63,940 nt of DNA, from NCBI GenBank assembly GCA_905234985.1, contig CAJOJQ010000027.1, positions 1-63,940 of the forward strand, given 5' to 3'. The notes under the pieces are model-generated. The model saw nothing but the letters and a program-made list of their open reading frames with translations. It was not told where the DNA came from and ran no database searches. The DNA is from an uncultured Christensenellaceae bacterium. Lineage in GTDB: Bacteria; Bacillota; Clostridia; Christensenellales; Aristaeellaceae. Shown here piece by piece: positions 34,046 through 43,101 of the stretch. A program made the position numbers and the translations under genes. Each line of letters opens with the position of its first letter. Position 1 is the stretch's first letter.

Positions 34046-34353
34046 TCTTTTTTGAAACCGCCGGGCAGGCCCGGTGCTTTCTGCTGCTGTGGGGGGCGGG
34101 TTTTTTCGCGGCGGCGCTGTACGATGGGTTCCGGCTGCTCCGCGCCCATTGCCCCTGCTGGCTGGGAGCGGTGTGGGACTTTCTCTGGTGCCTGTGCGTA
34201 TGCGCCTGCTGCGCCCTGGCCCTGGGCCTCGGCGGCGAAGGTACGGCGCGGCTTTACGCCCTCCTGGGCCTGTGCTGCGGCGCGGCGGTCTATTGCTTAG
34301 GGCCACGGGCCGCGTGGACGGCAATCAAAACATGGGGACGGCGAAAGAAGTAA
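34042..34353 (+). CDS. yabQ: Sporulation membrane protein YabQ
   Basis: 103 residues with three or four hydrophobic helices, starting MIFFETAGQARCFLLLWGAG. The FFAAALYDGFRLLR start is typical of YabQ, which localises to the forespore membrane and is needed for cortex formation. Short (B. subtilis ~210) but like other Clostridial forms. Coupled to yabP. Confidence 0.85.
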   Translation: MIFFETAGQARCFLLLWGAGFFAAALYDGFRLLRAHCPCWLGAVWDFLWCLCVCACCALALGLGGEGTARLYALLGLCCGAAVYCLGPRAAWTAIKTWGRRKK

Positions 34354-34375
34354 CGCCGCCCCGCTTTTAGTTTTC

Positions 34376-34870
34376 TCAGGGGCCTCCGCGGCCCTAGTTC
34401 CGCAGCCTCAAAGGTCACAACTCCCCTTCATGGGGAGATTGCTCCCTTTCGGCTGATCTCACCGCCGATGAGATTTCCGCCACAGGCGGTCATCGGCGGT
34501 TCGTCCCCGCGGCAGGGGATGATCCCCTGCACCCTCTCCTGCGGATATTACTTGGTGCGGAAAAAGAGAAACTTCCCGCTTCAGTTGGAGAGAATTGTCC
34601 AGCTTGACGGCCTTGTGCTTCTGGCCCGGCCGCTGAAAGCGGCCAACCCGGATGCGAAGCATCCGGGGAAAGCCAGGAAATAATCCCTTGGGAAAAAGCG
34701 AGCTTTTTCCTGGGGATTTTCCCGGCTTTCTTGGGCCAGAAGCCCTCAAACTTTCGTATCTCCCGGCAACAGGCGGATGTTGTTTGTTTTTCTATTCAAG
34801 TTGATTCGCCAGGATGGGTCCAGGGCCAGGCGGCCCTGGTTCGGGGGTTTGGGGGCTGAAGAAGCCCCCA
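34376..34870 (-). repeat. Structured multi-hairpin repeat, copy 2 (inverted, enlarged)
   Basis: Reads on the minus strand with the same hairpin order as copy 1. Stems keep pairing while changing sequence: GGCCGCT/AGCGGCC where copy 1 has GGCCGCC/GGCGGCC, and CAGGGGATCATCCCCTG where copy 1 has CAGGGAGATCATCTCCCTG. About 100 bp extra lies near its 3' end (34400-34500), with a GCCGATGA-type inverted repeat of its own. No ORF. Confidence 0.85.
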
Positions 34871-34882
34871 TAAACTTTGTAT

Positions 34883-35569
34883 CTACTCAAATTCTACGCA
34901 CCCCAAAGCGCGCTGCAAGGCCCGGTCGGCCTGGTCGCCGGGGGAAAAGCCCAAGGCTTTGCGGGCGGCGACCACGGCCCGGCGGGTGGAAGCGCCGAAT
35001 ACGCCGTCCGCGCCGCCGTACAGGAAGCCGCGTTGAATCAGGCGAAGCTGCAATTGCCGCACGTCGGCGCCCCGGTCGCCCTCGCGGAGGGTGCGCAGGC
35101 CCCAGTTCAGGGGGCCGTAGGGGCCGCCCTCGATGACCACACGCGCGCCGGTGGGCACCATGGCGTAGAGTTTTTCCGCGTCGCTCACGTTCATGCGGAT
35201 GCAGCCGTGGGAGGCGTTTTTGCCGATGGAATTGGGCTTGTTGGTGCCGTGGAGGCCGTAGCTGCCCCAGGGCACGTTGAGACCTAAGAAGCGGGTGCCA
35301 AAGCCGGAAAGGTCGGTCATGAACCGGCTGGTGACGCGGAACGCGCCGATGGGGGAGGGCGTGTCCCCCGCGCCTGCGGCGATGGGAAACACCGCTTCCG
35401 CTTCCCCGTTTTTGTACACCGTCAGGCGCTTGTTATCCAGCTCCACCCAGATCAGCGTGCGTTCCGGCCCCGCCGAGGCGGGAAGGACAGCCGCTTTTTC
35501 CTCCTGCACCCATCCCCACATGAGCAGCGCCGCCACCCCCAGCGCCACAACGGCCCACCGCCTGCGCAT
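34883..35569 (-). CDS. L,D-transpeptidase (YkuD) with peptidoglycan-binding domain
   Basis: 228 residues: N-terminal signal/anchor helix, YkuD catalytic domain (residues ~38-155) and a PG_binding_1 domain (~165-225, REGDRGADVRQLQLRLIQRGF). The catalytic motif is complete: SYGLHGTNKP and SHGCIRMNVSDAE with the Cys nucleophile. It makes 3-3 cross-links in peptidoglycan or attaches it to proteins, outside the membrane. Near sporulation genes, so a cortex or spore-wall role is possible. Confidence 0.92.
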   Translation of the reverse strand: MRRRWAVVALGVAALLMWGWVQEEKAAVLPASAGPERTLIWVELDNKRLTVYKNGEAEAVFPIAAGAGDTPSPIGAFRVTSRFMTDLSGFGTRFLGLNVPWGSYGLHGTNKPNSIGKNASHGCIRMNVSDAEKLYAMVPTGARVVIEGGPYGPLNWGLRTLREGDRGADVRQLQLRLIQRGFLYGGADGVFGASTRRAVVAARKALGFSPGDQADRALQRALGCVEFE

Positions 35570-35693
35570 ACCGCATACACCTCCCCGGCAGGATATGCGG
35601 CGGGAAGTCGGAATTATGTATAAAAGAATCTCTCGAACTATGGAAGAAGTTCGAGAGAAACATCCGGGTTCATGAACATTGCCTTTATTTCCA

Positions 35694-36341
35694 TTATACT
35701 GCCGCTACTGTGTGATTGGCATATGTAGCCCATGTGGGTTCATAATCTTCCGTTGCCTGATCGCCCCACATAGCCCAATTTTCTCTTTCGCCGCGAGCAA
35801 AAATCTCCAGATATGGGCCGGATGAACAGCTTTCGATCAGTGAAATAATTTCATCCGGCTTGCGGCTGTGCTCCCTTTTGATGGAGCGGACGAGATTGAC
35901 CTGCGATCTACCTGCCTGCAAGGTTCTGTTGTTTTCTCCTTTAATGCCGAACAACAGGATCTCGGTAACGTTTCGGAAATAGAAGCCCACGCCACGACCA
36001 TCTGGCATGCCATCCTTTCTGACCTTTTCCCAGATGATATTGGTTTTATACTCAAATCCCCACGCTTTCATGACTTCCAGACCATCCGGGAGAAGCGCGT
36101 TGGGAACCCATAAATACAAGTGGCATTTTTCATCCGCCGCTTCACAAACAGGCAGTTTTTTGATATCTTCCAGCTTCATTGTGGAATACCTGTTCAGTCT
36201 TTTATGCTCAGGAGCCATCTTCCCTGTTCTGTTGGAAAATTGCCAGGGCGGATCTGCATAAATTGTCTTATATTTTCTATTTCCAATGAATTGTTTAAAT
36301 TCTTTTATTGTGTCAGCGATATTATACAGATCCTGCATCAT
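35694..36341 (-). CDS. MT-A70-family adenine-N6 DNA methyltransferase (modification subunit)
   Basis: 215 residues starting MMQDLYNIAD, with GGAAGG 8 nt upstream; longer starts to 36359 exist. MT-A70 catalytic motif DPPW in TIYADPPWQF, an SAM-side GRGVGFYFRNVTEILLFG and a C-terminal GPYLEIFARGERENW. It overlaps the restriction gene by ~20 bp on the same strand, which predicts it protects DNA by m6A. Markedly AT-rich versus neighbours. Confidence 0.9.
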   Translation of the reverse strand: MMQDLYNIADTIKEFKQFIGNRKYKTIYADPPWQFSNRTGKMAPEHKRLNRYSTMKLEDIKKLPVCEAADEKCHLYLWVPNALLPDGLEVMKAWGFEYKTNIIWEKVRKDGMPDGRGVGFYFRNVTEILLFGIKGENNRTLQAGRSQVNLVRSIKREHSRKPDEIISLIESCSSGPYLEIFARGERENWAMWGDQATEDYEPTWATYANHTVAAV

Positions 36342-36993
36342 TCTCATATCCTTCCACACATGCTTTTTTTATACCTACAGCCAGGATGGGGCAGCCGCCA
36401 TTTCTTCGGGATTTTAGTCTGTAGTCCAGTTTTCCCATCCAGGTTGTGCTGGCTCCATATTTTGAGCGGATCCCTAATTCAGAAAAAATGTCGTTCAGTT
36501 CTTCCGCCCGCGTGATAATGATACCGACATCAATCAAGCCACAGTCAAAATACGTCCGCATTGCCAGCAGATCCCGATCAAATGTTTGATCTTTACTGTT
36601 CCATTCAAGGTCAAAGGCAACCTTGCTTTTAATGAAATCAATATTGTGGCCGTCTATATAGCCGTTGATTCGTTTTTCATCGAAAGGTACATCAGAAAAC
36701 CGCCCTCTCGATTTTCCACGGGGGTATAGTTTTACCAGCAAGTCCCCCGTGATCCTGATTTCTCTCCATCCCAGCGGATATAAAATGTCGTCAAATTTTT
36801 TGGGGATAGCGGTTTCGTTTCCTCCTGCGGCCATCAGTTCGCTTTGCGTAATCCGCAATTGCGATAAACAGAAACAAATATCTCTCCATTCTTTTGGAAA
36901 AGATTCGGTCAGTATTTCAATCGCATGTCCATAACTGAAAAATTCATATTTGCTTTGCAACTCTGGTAGGATATACTTGTTTATATCTGCCAT
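36322..36993 (-). CDS. BglII/BstYI-family type II restriction endonuclease
   Basis: 223 residues, the same length as BglII. The active-site segment is HNIDF...VAFDLEWNSKDQTFDRD, where Asp and Glu are the metal ligands. Like some members it has Glu-x-Asn where BglII has Glu-x-Gln. It then has GLIDVGIIITR, typical of the family. BglII and BstYI cut AGATCT and RGATCY; the site for this enzyme cannot be read. RBS CGAGGTGATTG. Adjacent methyltransferase and low GC indicate a horizontally acquired type II system. Confidence 0.85.
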   Translation of the reverse strand: MADINKYILPELQSKYEFFSYGHAIEILTESFPKEWRDICFCLSQLRITQSELMAAGGNETAIPKKFDDILYPLGWREIRITGDLLVKLYPRGKSRGRFSDVPFDEKRINGYIDGHNIDFIKSKVAFDLEWNSKDQTFDRDLLAMRTYFDCGLIDVGIIITRAEELNDIFSELGIRSKYGASTTWMGKLDYRLKSRRNGGCPILAVGIKKACVEGYENDAGSV

Positions 36994-37054
36994 ACAATCA
37001 CCTCGTTGCTGAATGAAAACAATTTCAAGCTCCAGTAATACCGCTTACAGTGCT

Positions 37055-37083
37055 ATTCTATCACAATTTAAATAATCCTTCAA
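37055..37083 (-). promoter_or_regulatory. Promoter of the restriction-modification pair
   Basis: Minus strand TTGAAG (37083-37078), 17 nt, TAGAAT (37060-37055). Confidence 0.65.
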
Positions 37084-37142
37084 CTGATTGTCCAAAAATG
37101 AAATCAGAGGACGCGCGCGCGTCCTCTGGCAGGATGAAAGCG

Positions 37143-38543
37143 TTACACCGGCATGGTGTCGTCTTTCTTGTCGTAGGCGGCAGGGTCGGCCTTCAATTGC
37201 TGGGCCTGACGCCACTGGAAGAACTTGGTGGCAACCTGGGGGAACAGAGCGTAAGAGAGCACGTCCTCCTCCTGCTGGCTGTACTGGGCGATTTCCTTGC
37301 GGTAGCCTTCCAGCTCGGGGGCGATGTCGTCGGCGGGACGGTGGGTGATCACCTTTTCATCGCCGATGCACTTCTTGCGCACGTCCTCATTGACGGGAGC
37401 AGGCAGGCGGCCGTATTCGCCCTTGAGCAGGCCCTTGCTTTCCTTGGTGACCATCTTGTAGGGTTCGCCGCCCAGCACGTTCATGACGGCCTGGGTGCCC
37501 ACGATCTGGCTGGTGGGGGTGACCAGGGGCGGATAGCCGAAGTCCTTGCGCACCCGGGGCACTTCTTCCAGCACGGTGTAGTACTTGTCCATGGCGTTGG
37601 CCTGCTTGAGCTGGCCGATGAGGTTGGACAGCATGCCGCCGGGCACCTGATACTGCAAAGCGCGGGCGTTGACGGACAGCACCTTGTCCGGGTCGCGCCA
37701 GCCGTCCTTGGTGAGGCGCTCGGCCACGCCGCGGAAATGATTGGCCAGCTGGGCCAGCAGGTCTTCGTCCAGGCCGGTATCATATTCGGTGCCCTTGAGG
37801 GCCGCCACGATGGATTCGGTGGCGGGCTGGCTGGTGCCGCCGCCTAAGGGGGACAGGGCCGTGTCGATCACGTCCACCCCCGCTTCCACGGCCTTGATGA
37901 GGGTCATGGAGCCGGTGCCCGCGGTGTTGTGGGTGTGCAGCACGATGGGCAGCTTGGTGTTGGCCTTTAATTTCTTCACCAGAGAATAGGCGTTGAAGGG
38001 CAAAAGCAGGCCCGCCATATCCTTGATGCAGATCAGGTCCGCGCCCATGCTTTCGATTTCCTTGGCCAGATTGACGAAGTATTCCTCGGTATGCACCGGG
38101 GAGGTGGTGTAGCTCATGGCGACCTCGGCGGTGCCGTTGTACGCCTTGCAGGCTTTCACGGCCTTTTCCATGTTGCGCAGGTCGTTCAGGGCGTCGAAGA
38201 TGCGGATGATGTCGATGCCGTTGTCGATGGACTTTTTCACGAAGTAGTCCACCACGTCGTCGGCGTAGTGCTTATAACCTAAGATGTTCTGCCCGCGCAG
38301 CAGCATTTGCAGCTTGGTATTGGGCAGGGCCTTGCGCAGCTGGCGCAGGCGGTCCCAGGGGTCTTCGTTCAGGAAGCGCAGGCAGCTGTCGAAGGTCGCG
38401 CCGCCCCAGCATTCCAGGGAGAAGTAGCCCACCTTGTCTAACTTTTCGCAGGCGGGCAGCATTTCATCCAGCCGCATGCGCGTGGCCGCCTGGCTCTGAT
38501 GCGCGTCGCGGAGAATTGTATCAGTAATCTTAACCTTAGCCAT
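37143..38543 (-). CDS. oadA: Pyruvate/oxaloacetate carboxyltransferase (OadA-type, 5S-like, no biotin domain)
   Basis: 466 residues, the carboxyltransferase part of OadA or transcarboxylase 5S. Seen: TDTILRDAHQSQAATRMR with metal-binding Asp, the IIRIFDALNDLRN barrel strand, the CIKDMAGLL catalytic Lys region, and VLHTHNTAGTG with the metal-ligand His pair. OadA usually ends in a biotinyl domain; here that domain is a separate gene (40537). Moves CO2 between oxaloacetate/pyruvate and biotin. Last gene of the operon; a 7-mer hairpin lies upstream of its start. Confidence 0.93.
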   Translation of the reverse strand: MAKVKITDTILRDAHQSQAATRMRLDEMLPACEKLDKVGYFSLECWGGATFDSCLRFLNEDPWDRLRQLRKALPNTKLQMLLRGQNILGYKHYADDVVDYFVKKSIDNGIDIIRIFDALNDLRNMEKAVKACKAYNGTAEVAMSYTTSPVHTEEYFVNLAKEIESMGADLICIKDMAGLLLPFNAYSLVKKLKANTKLPIVLHTHNTAGTGSMTLIKAVEAGVDVIDTALSPLGGGTSQPATESIVAALKGTEYDTGLDEDLLAQLANHFRGVAERLTKDGWRDPDKVLSVNARALQYQVPGGMLSNLIGQLKQANAMDKYYTVLEEVPRVRKDFGYPPLVTPTSQIVGTQAVMNVLGGEPYKMVTKESKGLLKGEYGRLPAPVNEDVRKKCIGDEKVITHRPADDIAPELEGYRKEIAQYSQQEEDVLSYALFPQVATKFFQWRQAQQLKADPAAYDKKDDTMPV

Positions 38544-38564
38544 CGTGATTCTCCTTTATCGTAA

Positions 38565-38691
38565 GAGAGTTCGTAAGAGAGTTGAGAGTTGGGAGTTGAG
38601 AGTTGAGATAGAAATAGTCTGTTCACATCGGTCTCCGAAGTGTATACACTATATAAATCTCAACTCTCCACTCTTAACTCTCCACTCTCCT
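38565..38691. repeat. GAGAGTT 7-mer inverted repeat, locus 2
   Basis: Left arm 38573-38608 of GAGAGTT-type units, right arm 38655-38690 of AACTCTC-type units; the inner 3' side has ATATAAATCTCAACTC. It separates oadB and oadA within one operon. Confidence 0.75.
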
Positions 38692-38699
38692 CATTTACG

Positions 38700-40187
38700 T
38701 CAGCCAAACATGCTAAGCAAGACGCCCGCCGCGATAGCGGAACCAATGACGCCCGCCACGTTGGGGCCCATGGCGTGCATGAGCAGGAAGTTGGCGGGGT
38801 TTTCCTTCTGGCCCACCATCTGGGAAACGCGGGCCGCCATAGGCACGGCGGAAACGCCCGCGGAACCGATCAGCGGGTTGATCTTGCCGCCGGTGAGCTT
38901 GTTCATGAGCTTCGCCAGCAGCAGGCCGCCGGCGGTGCCCATGCCGAAGGCCACCACGCCCAAGGCGATGATTTCCAGGGTCTGGAGGCGCAGGAAGGTC
39001 TGAGCCGTGGCGGTAGCGCCCACGGTGATGCCAAGGAAGATGGTGACGATGTTCATCAGCTCGTTCTGCACCGTCTTGTTCAGGCGTTCCACCACGCCGC
39101 ACTCACGCATCAGGTTGCCAAGCATCAGGCAGCCCACCAAGGGAGTAGCGGAGGGCAGCAGCAGGGACACCAGGATGGTGACCACGATGGGGAAGATCAC
39201 CTTTTCGGTGTGGCTGACGGGCCGGAGCTGCTCCATCACGATCTGGCGTTCCTTCTTGGTGGTGAGCGCCTTCATGATGGGGGGCTGGATGACCGGCACC
39301 AGGGCCATGTAGCTGTAAGCGGCCACGGCGATGGGGCCCAGCAGATGGGGGGCCAGCTTGCCGGTGAGCCAGATGGCCGTGGGGCCGTCCGCACCGCCGA
39401 TGATGCCGATAGCGCCGGATTCAGCGGTAGTAAAGCCGAAGAGGAAGTAGGCTCCGAAGAAGGTCATGAAAATGCCCAGCTGGGCGGCAGCGCCCAACAG
39501 CAGGGTCTTGGGGTTGGCGATGAGGGGGCCGAAGTCCGTGCCCGCGCCTACGCCGATGAAGATCAGGCAGGGATAAATGCCCAGCTTCACGCCCAAGTAC
39601 AGATAGTCCAGCAAGCCGGGAGTGACCTTCTCCCCGGCGGTAGCCAGCAGCACGCCTAAGGAGGAGAACACCTGGCCGTCGCTGATGAAGGCGGCGGAAT
39701 CCTTGATGATGATGGAGGTGGACTCTGCCAGGATGGTCACGCCGTCCTCGGCGATGAGCTGGCCTAAGGCGGTGAGCTGCGCGCCCACGGAATAGGAGGT
39801 GGTGATCTGGCCAATCACGTTGCCGTTGATCAGCACCGCCCCGGCGTTGTTCACGACCAGCGCGCCCTGCTCCACCAGCTCTTTCAGCCCGGCGATGTCC
39901 TTTGAGTTGACCAATATGGCCCCGCCGAACAGGCTCCAGTTGGCATGGCCGCCCGCGAACAGGCTTTCATGGTATACCTCGCTGCCCAGCAGGTTGGTGA
40001 GCAGCATGCCGAAAGCGATGGGCAGCAGCAAAAGCGGCTCGAATTTCTTGACGATTGCCAAATAAATCAGCAGGCAGGCCACAGCCACCATGACCAGGGC
40101 CAGCGGGTCCCGCAGAAACATGGCAATGCCGGATTCGCTTGCCAGGTCTCCCAGCGTTTCCAGGATATTGATGGATCGCGTTTCCAC
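38700..40187 (-). CDS. oadB: Na+-translocating decarboxylase beta subunit, long form
   Basis: 495 residues. The OadB/MmdB/GcdB core uses decarboxylation of carboxybiotin to pump Na+: [32 protein letters not shown], then [17 protein letters not shown] and a C-terminal [16 protein letters not shown]. Family members are ~375-430 residues; here ~100 residues are inserted between the first helices (ending LLTNL, ~66) and GLLDYLYLG (~180). The insert is soluble-looking, beta-rich and probably extracytoplasmic. Confidence 0.93.
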   Translation of the reverse strand: METRSINILETLGDLASESGIAMFLRDPLALVMVAVACLLIYLAIVKKFEPLLLLPIAFGMLLTNLLGSEVYHESLFAGGHANWSLFGGAILVNSKDIAGLKELVEQGALVVNNAGAVLINGNVIGQITTSYSVGAQLTALGQLIAEDGVTILAESTSIIIKDSAAFISDGQVFSSLGVLLATAGEKVTPGLLDYLYLGVKLGIYPCLIFIGVGAGTDFGPLIANPKTLLLGAAAQLGIFMTFFGAYFLFGFTTAESGAIGIIGGADGPTAIWLTGKLAPHLLGPIAVAAYSYMALVPVIQPPIMKALTTKKERQIVMEQLRPVSHTEKVIFPIVVTILVSLLLPSATPLVGCLMLGNLMRECGVVERLNKTVQNELMNIVTIFLGITVGATATAQTFLRLQTLEIIALGVVAFGMGTAGGLLLAKLMNKLTGGKINPLIGSAGVSAVPMAARVSQMVGQKENPANFLLMHAMGPNVAGVIGSAIAAGVLLSMFG

Positions 40188-40536
40188 GGAAGAAGCTCCT
40201 TTCAGTTAGAGTTTGGGCTCAAAGTGAAAATGATTCTGTTTATCATGCAGAGATACGAAAAACGAACATTCTGAATCTCAACATTTCACTTTTCAATTTC
40301 CACTTTGATAGCATTTCTTCCTGGTATCTGTTCAGTCGTGTCGGTTTTTCCCGATTCGTTCGGTTTTTGGATGTAGGGGCGGATATTATCCGCCCGCAAT
40401 AGCCTGATATTACGAACGCAGGAAAAATCAACAATCCCATCGTGTTACGTGGGCGGGCGGATATTATCCGCCCCTACGGTCTTGTATCCAAACAATGTGG
40501 ATAAACCACGCTCGACTGAACAGTTACTCTTCCTGA
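40188..40536. other. Intergenic stretch between biotin-carrier and oadB genes
   Basis: About 350 bp in mid-operon with no ORF. Its main content is the paired palindromes at 40366-40492. The remainder near 40200-40320 is AT-rich and unremarkable; no promoter is convincing. Confidence 0.5.
40366..40492. repeat. Paired palindromic repeat (GGCGGATATTATCCGCC type)
   Basis: The palindrome GGGCGGATATTATCCGCCC occurs twice, at ~40376-40395 and ~40453-40474, in opposite orientation: GTAGGGGCGG... left, ...CCGCCCCTAC right, inside TTGGAT/ATCCAA ends. The whole folds into one long hairpin. I recall this element type as dispersed in gut Clostridia genomes. Confidence 0.75.
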
Positions 40537-40917
40537 TTAGTTCAGGACCACCAGCACGTCGCCGGAGTTGACGGACGCGCCCTTGCTCACGTTCACCTGA
40601 GCGACGGAACCGTCCTGGGGAGAGAGGATTTCGTTTTCCATCTTCATGGCTTCTAAGATCAGCAGGATATCGCCCTTCTTGACGGCCTGGCCCTGGCTGA
40701 CCTTCACGTCCAGGATGGTGCCGGGCATGGGGGCGTTCACCTTGGTGCCGGCGGCCACGGGCGCGGCAGCCTTGGGAGCGGCGGCGGGCTTGGCGGCGGG
40801 AGCGGCTTTGGGGGCGGCAACGGGAGCGGCCTTGGGGGCGGCGCTTTCGCCAGCTGCCACTTCTTCTACTTCCACTTCATAGGCGACGCCGTTGACGGTG
40901 ATATTGAATTTACGCAT
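40537..40917 (-). CDS. mmdC: Biotin carrier subunit of the decarboxylase
   Basis: 126 residues: an N-terminal segment [20 protein letters not shown], an Ala/Pro-rich flexible linker (residues ~25-58, typical of swinging arms) and a biotinyl domain with biotinylated Lys in EAMKMEN. It carries CO2 between the carboxyltransferases and the membrane pump. Equivalent to the 1.3S subunit of transcarboxylase. Confidence 0.94.
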   Translation of the reverse strand: MRKFNITVNGVAYEVEVEEVAAGESAAPKAAPVAAPKAAPAAKPAAAPKAAAPVAAGTKVNAPMPGTILDVKVSQGQAVKKGDILLILEAMKMENEILSPQDGSVAQVNVSKGASVNSGDVLVVLN

Positions 40918-40949
40918 GATATGAATCCTCCTCTTAAAAGATGAATCAA

Positions 40950-41312
40950 TTAAAAGTGACTGAAAATCTGTTCTTCCCTGGCGGCGCGTGCCCGGGCGGT
41001 GCTGCTCTGCGTCCTGCGGACGCGGCGCACCACGAAGCCGCTTTCCTTGCCCTCAGCCTGCCAAACGGCGGCGATGGCGGCGGTAATGGCCGCGATGATG
41101 GCCCCGTCGTCCTCTTCAGGTTCCGGCTCCGCCTGAACAACAGGGGCGGGGGCGGGAGCTTTCGGCGCGGGCGCGGCCTCGGCCTTGGGGGCTTTCTTCC
41201 GACCAGTGACCACCGTCATGGCATAAATGCAGGCGATCAGGATCACCAGTCCGGAAAACACCACCAGCATGCCCACGCCCATGGTGGACAGGCTCAGCGA
41301 TAATCTATCCAT
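40950..41312 (-). CDS. oadG: Decarboxylase gamma/delta subunit (OadG/MmdD-like)
   Basis: 120 residues: one N-terminal membrane helix ([22 protein letters not shown]), then a Pro/Ala-rich linker and a basic tail. Such subunits anchor the carboxyltransferase to the beta subunit and help assembly. It lies 12 bp after the MmdA-like gene, as in mmdADCB operons. Confidence 0.85.
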   Translation of the reverse strand: MDRLSLSLSTMGVGMLVVFSGLVILIACIYAMTVVTGRKKAPKAEAAPAPKAPAPAPVVQAEPEPEEDDGAIIAAITAAIAAVWQAEGKESGFVVRRVRRTQSSTARARAAREEQIFSHF

Positions 41313-41324
41313 CCCGAACCCTCC

Positions 41325-42779
41325 TTACAGCGGCAGGTTGCCGTGCTTCTTGGGCAGGTTCACGTCATGCTTGGAGGCCAGCAGCTCCAGGGCGGCGATG
41401 ACGTACTTCCGGGTCTCCCGGGGTTCGATCACGTCGTCCACGATGCCCGCCTTGGCGGCAGCAAGCGCGCCGAAGCGCTCCGCGTAATCCGCTTCCAGGG
41501 CGTCCCGGCTTTCCCCGGCGTTCAGCTTGTCCCCGTCCAGGGTCTGCACGGCGGCTTCCTTGGTGAGGGGAGAAATGACGGCGGTGGGCCAGGCGTAGCT
41601 CATATCGGCGATGGACTTGCCGCCCATAGCCACGTAAGCCGCGCCCACGGCGCTGCCAATGATCACGGCGATCTTGGGAGCGGTAGCTTCCGCGTAGGCG
41701 TACAGCAGCTCAGCCGCGCCCCGCAGCAGCGCGCCCTGATGTCCGGGCAGCGGCACAGCCAGGCCGTCGGTATTCACCAGGGAAATCACGGGAATCTGGT
41801 AGCAGTCGCACAGGCGCACAAACCGCGCGGCCTTGCGGCTGTCCTGGCTGGAGAGCCGTCCGCCGTCGGCGGTATGGTCATTGGCTACCAGGCCCACGGT
41901 ATGGCCGCCCACCCGGCACAGGGCCGTGCGGATGGCGGGGCCGTAGCCCTTGTACAGCTCGATGAGCATGCCGCCGTCGGCCAGGTCCTGCATGAGGGCC
42001 GCCGCAGCGTCGGGATCCTCCGCCGCAAGCTGACGGTTCAGGTCTTCGCCGTCGGCCAGGGGCGCGTCTTCCATGTTGCAGGCGGGCAGCAGGTCGATCA
42101 GGGCGGCAATCTGGGCCACCGCTTCTTCTTCGGTGGCGGCGGTCAGGGCGCAGGCGCCCTGGGCGTCCATGGTTTCCGCGCCGAAGAGCTGCTGGGCGGT
42201 CTTTTCCCGGCCCTTTTCGCCGTTCATCACCTGGGCGGTGTGCAGGGCGATTTCGCCGGTCTTTTTCACCTGGATATTGAAATCAGTCAGCTGCGTGATC
42301 ATGGCGGCGAGACCCCGGCAGGGACCCATGACGCAACTGATCAGCGGGCACACGCCGCTTAAGCGCGCCAGCGCGCCCAAAATCTCCGCGTAGGCGGGCA
42401 GGGCGTCCATGCCCTCGGACAGCTTCACGCCCGCGCTGTCCAGCAGCGCCACCACGGGCGCGCCGGTGACCTTCGCCATGCGCAGCACCTTCAGAATTTT
42501 CTCCGCCTGCGCCTTGGTCATGGCCCCGCTGCCGGATGCGAAATCCTGGGCGAAGCAATAGACCGCCTGGCCGTTCACCGTGCCGCAGCCGGCCACCACG
42601 TTGCCGTTCTGCTTCAGCGCGTCCATTTCCACAAAGCTGCCCGCGTCAAACAGCTTGGCGGCCCGTTCCCGGGCTGTGCATTTGCCGTCGGCATGCTGCT
42701 TGGCGATGCGTTCGGCGTCCCCTTGCAGGACGGCGGCTTTTTCAGCGGCCAGCGCCTGCAGTTTTTCGGACATTTCCAT
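41325..42779 (-). CDS. mmdA: Acyl-CoA carboxyltransferase (MmdA/PccB/12S-like)
   Basis: 484 residues starting MEMSEKLQALAAEKA after GGGGGAAAAGG. Two crotonase-type halves of the carboxyltransferase family: N-half with AQDFASGSGAMTKAQAEKI and a MGPCRGLAAMITQL segment; C-half with GLVANDHTADGGRLSSQDSRKAARFVRLCD and GSAVGAAYVAMGGKSIAD. Exchanges CO2 between a CoA ester (methylmalonyl/propionyl-CoA most likely) and carboxybiotin. First gene of the decarboxylase operon. Confidence 0.9.
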   Translation of the reverse strand: MEMSEKLQALAAEKAAVLQGDAERIAKQHADGKCTARERAAKLFDAGSFVEMDALKQNGNVVAGCGTVNGQAVYCFAQDFASGSGAMTKAQAEKILKVLRMAKVTGAPVVALLDSAGVKLSEGMDALPAYAEILGALARLSGVCPLISCVMGPCRGLAAMITQLTDFNIQVKKTGEIALHTAQVMNGEKGREKTAQQLFGAETMDAQGACALTAATEEEAVAQIAALIDLLPACNMEDAPLADGEDLNRQLAAEDPDAAAALMQDLADGGMLIELYKGYGPAIRTALCRVGGHTVGLVANDHTADGGRLSSQDSRKAARFVRLCDCYQIPVISLVNTDGLAVPLPGHQGALLRGAAELLYAYAEATAPKIAVIIGSAVGAAYVAMGGKSIADMSYAWPTAVISPLTKEAAVQTLDGDKLNAGESRDALEADYAERFGALAAAKAGIVDDVIEPRETRKYVIAALELLASKHDVNLPKKHGNLPL

Positions 42780-43101
42780 TCCCTTTTCCCCCATTCTCCT
42801 ATATGATTTTGGTGATGAAGGTTCGGAAAAATATACTGTGGCTTTCCTTTTTCGCCGGGACGATTCCCGGCGGAAGCAAAAGAAAGCATCATCCTAACCC
42901 AAATTTCCCTATTCACCGTGAACGGCCCTTTTCCTGCCTCTTTCGAGCAAAAATTTCATGATTTAGGGAAGAAAAGGCGGAGAAGATACGTTTTTATCCA
43001 TGAAATGGCAATTAACCCTTCGGGAATCGTTGCGGACGGTGCGGAAACGTGGTACAATGTTCCCGAGATGAAAAAGCAGGAAAAAAAGGAGCTGATTCCC
43101 G
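42780..43101. other. Divergent intergenic region upstream of mmdA
   Basis: 322 bp between the decarboxylase operon and the SH3-protein gene. It contains a CGCCGGGA/TCCCGGCG hairpin (~42857-42876) and, on the minus strand, a possible -10 TATATT near 42829 for mmdA without a clear -35. The promoter of the SH3 gene lies at 43030-43058. Confidence 0.5.
43030..43058 (+). promoter_or_regulatory. Promoter of the SH3 protein gene
   Basis: TTGCGG (43030-43035), 17 nt, TACAAT (43053-43058). Confidence 0.7.
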
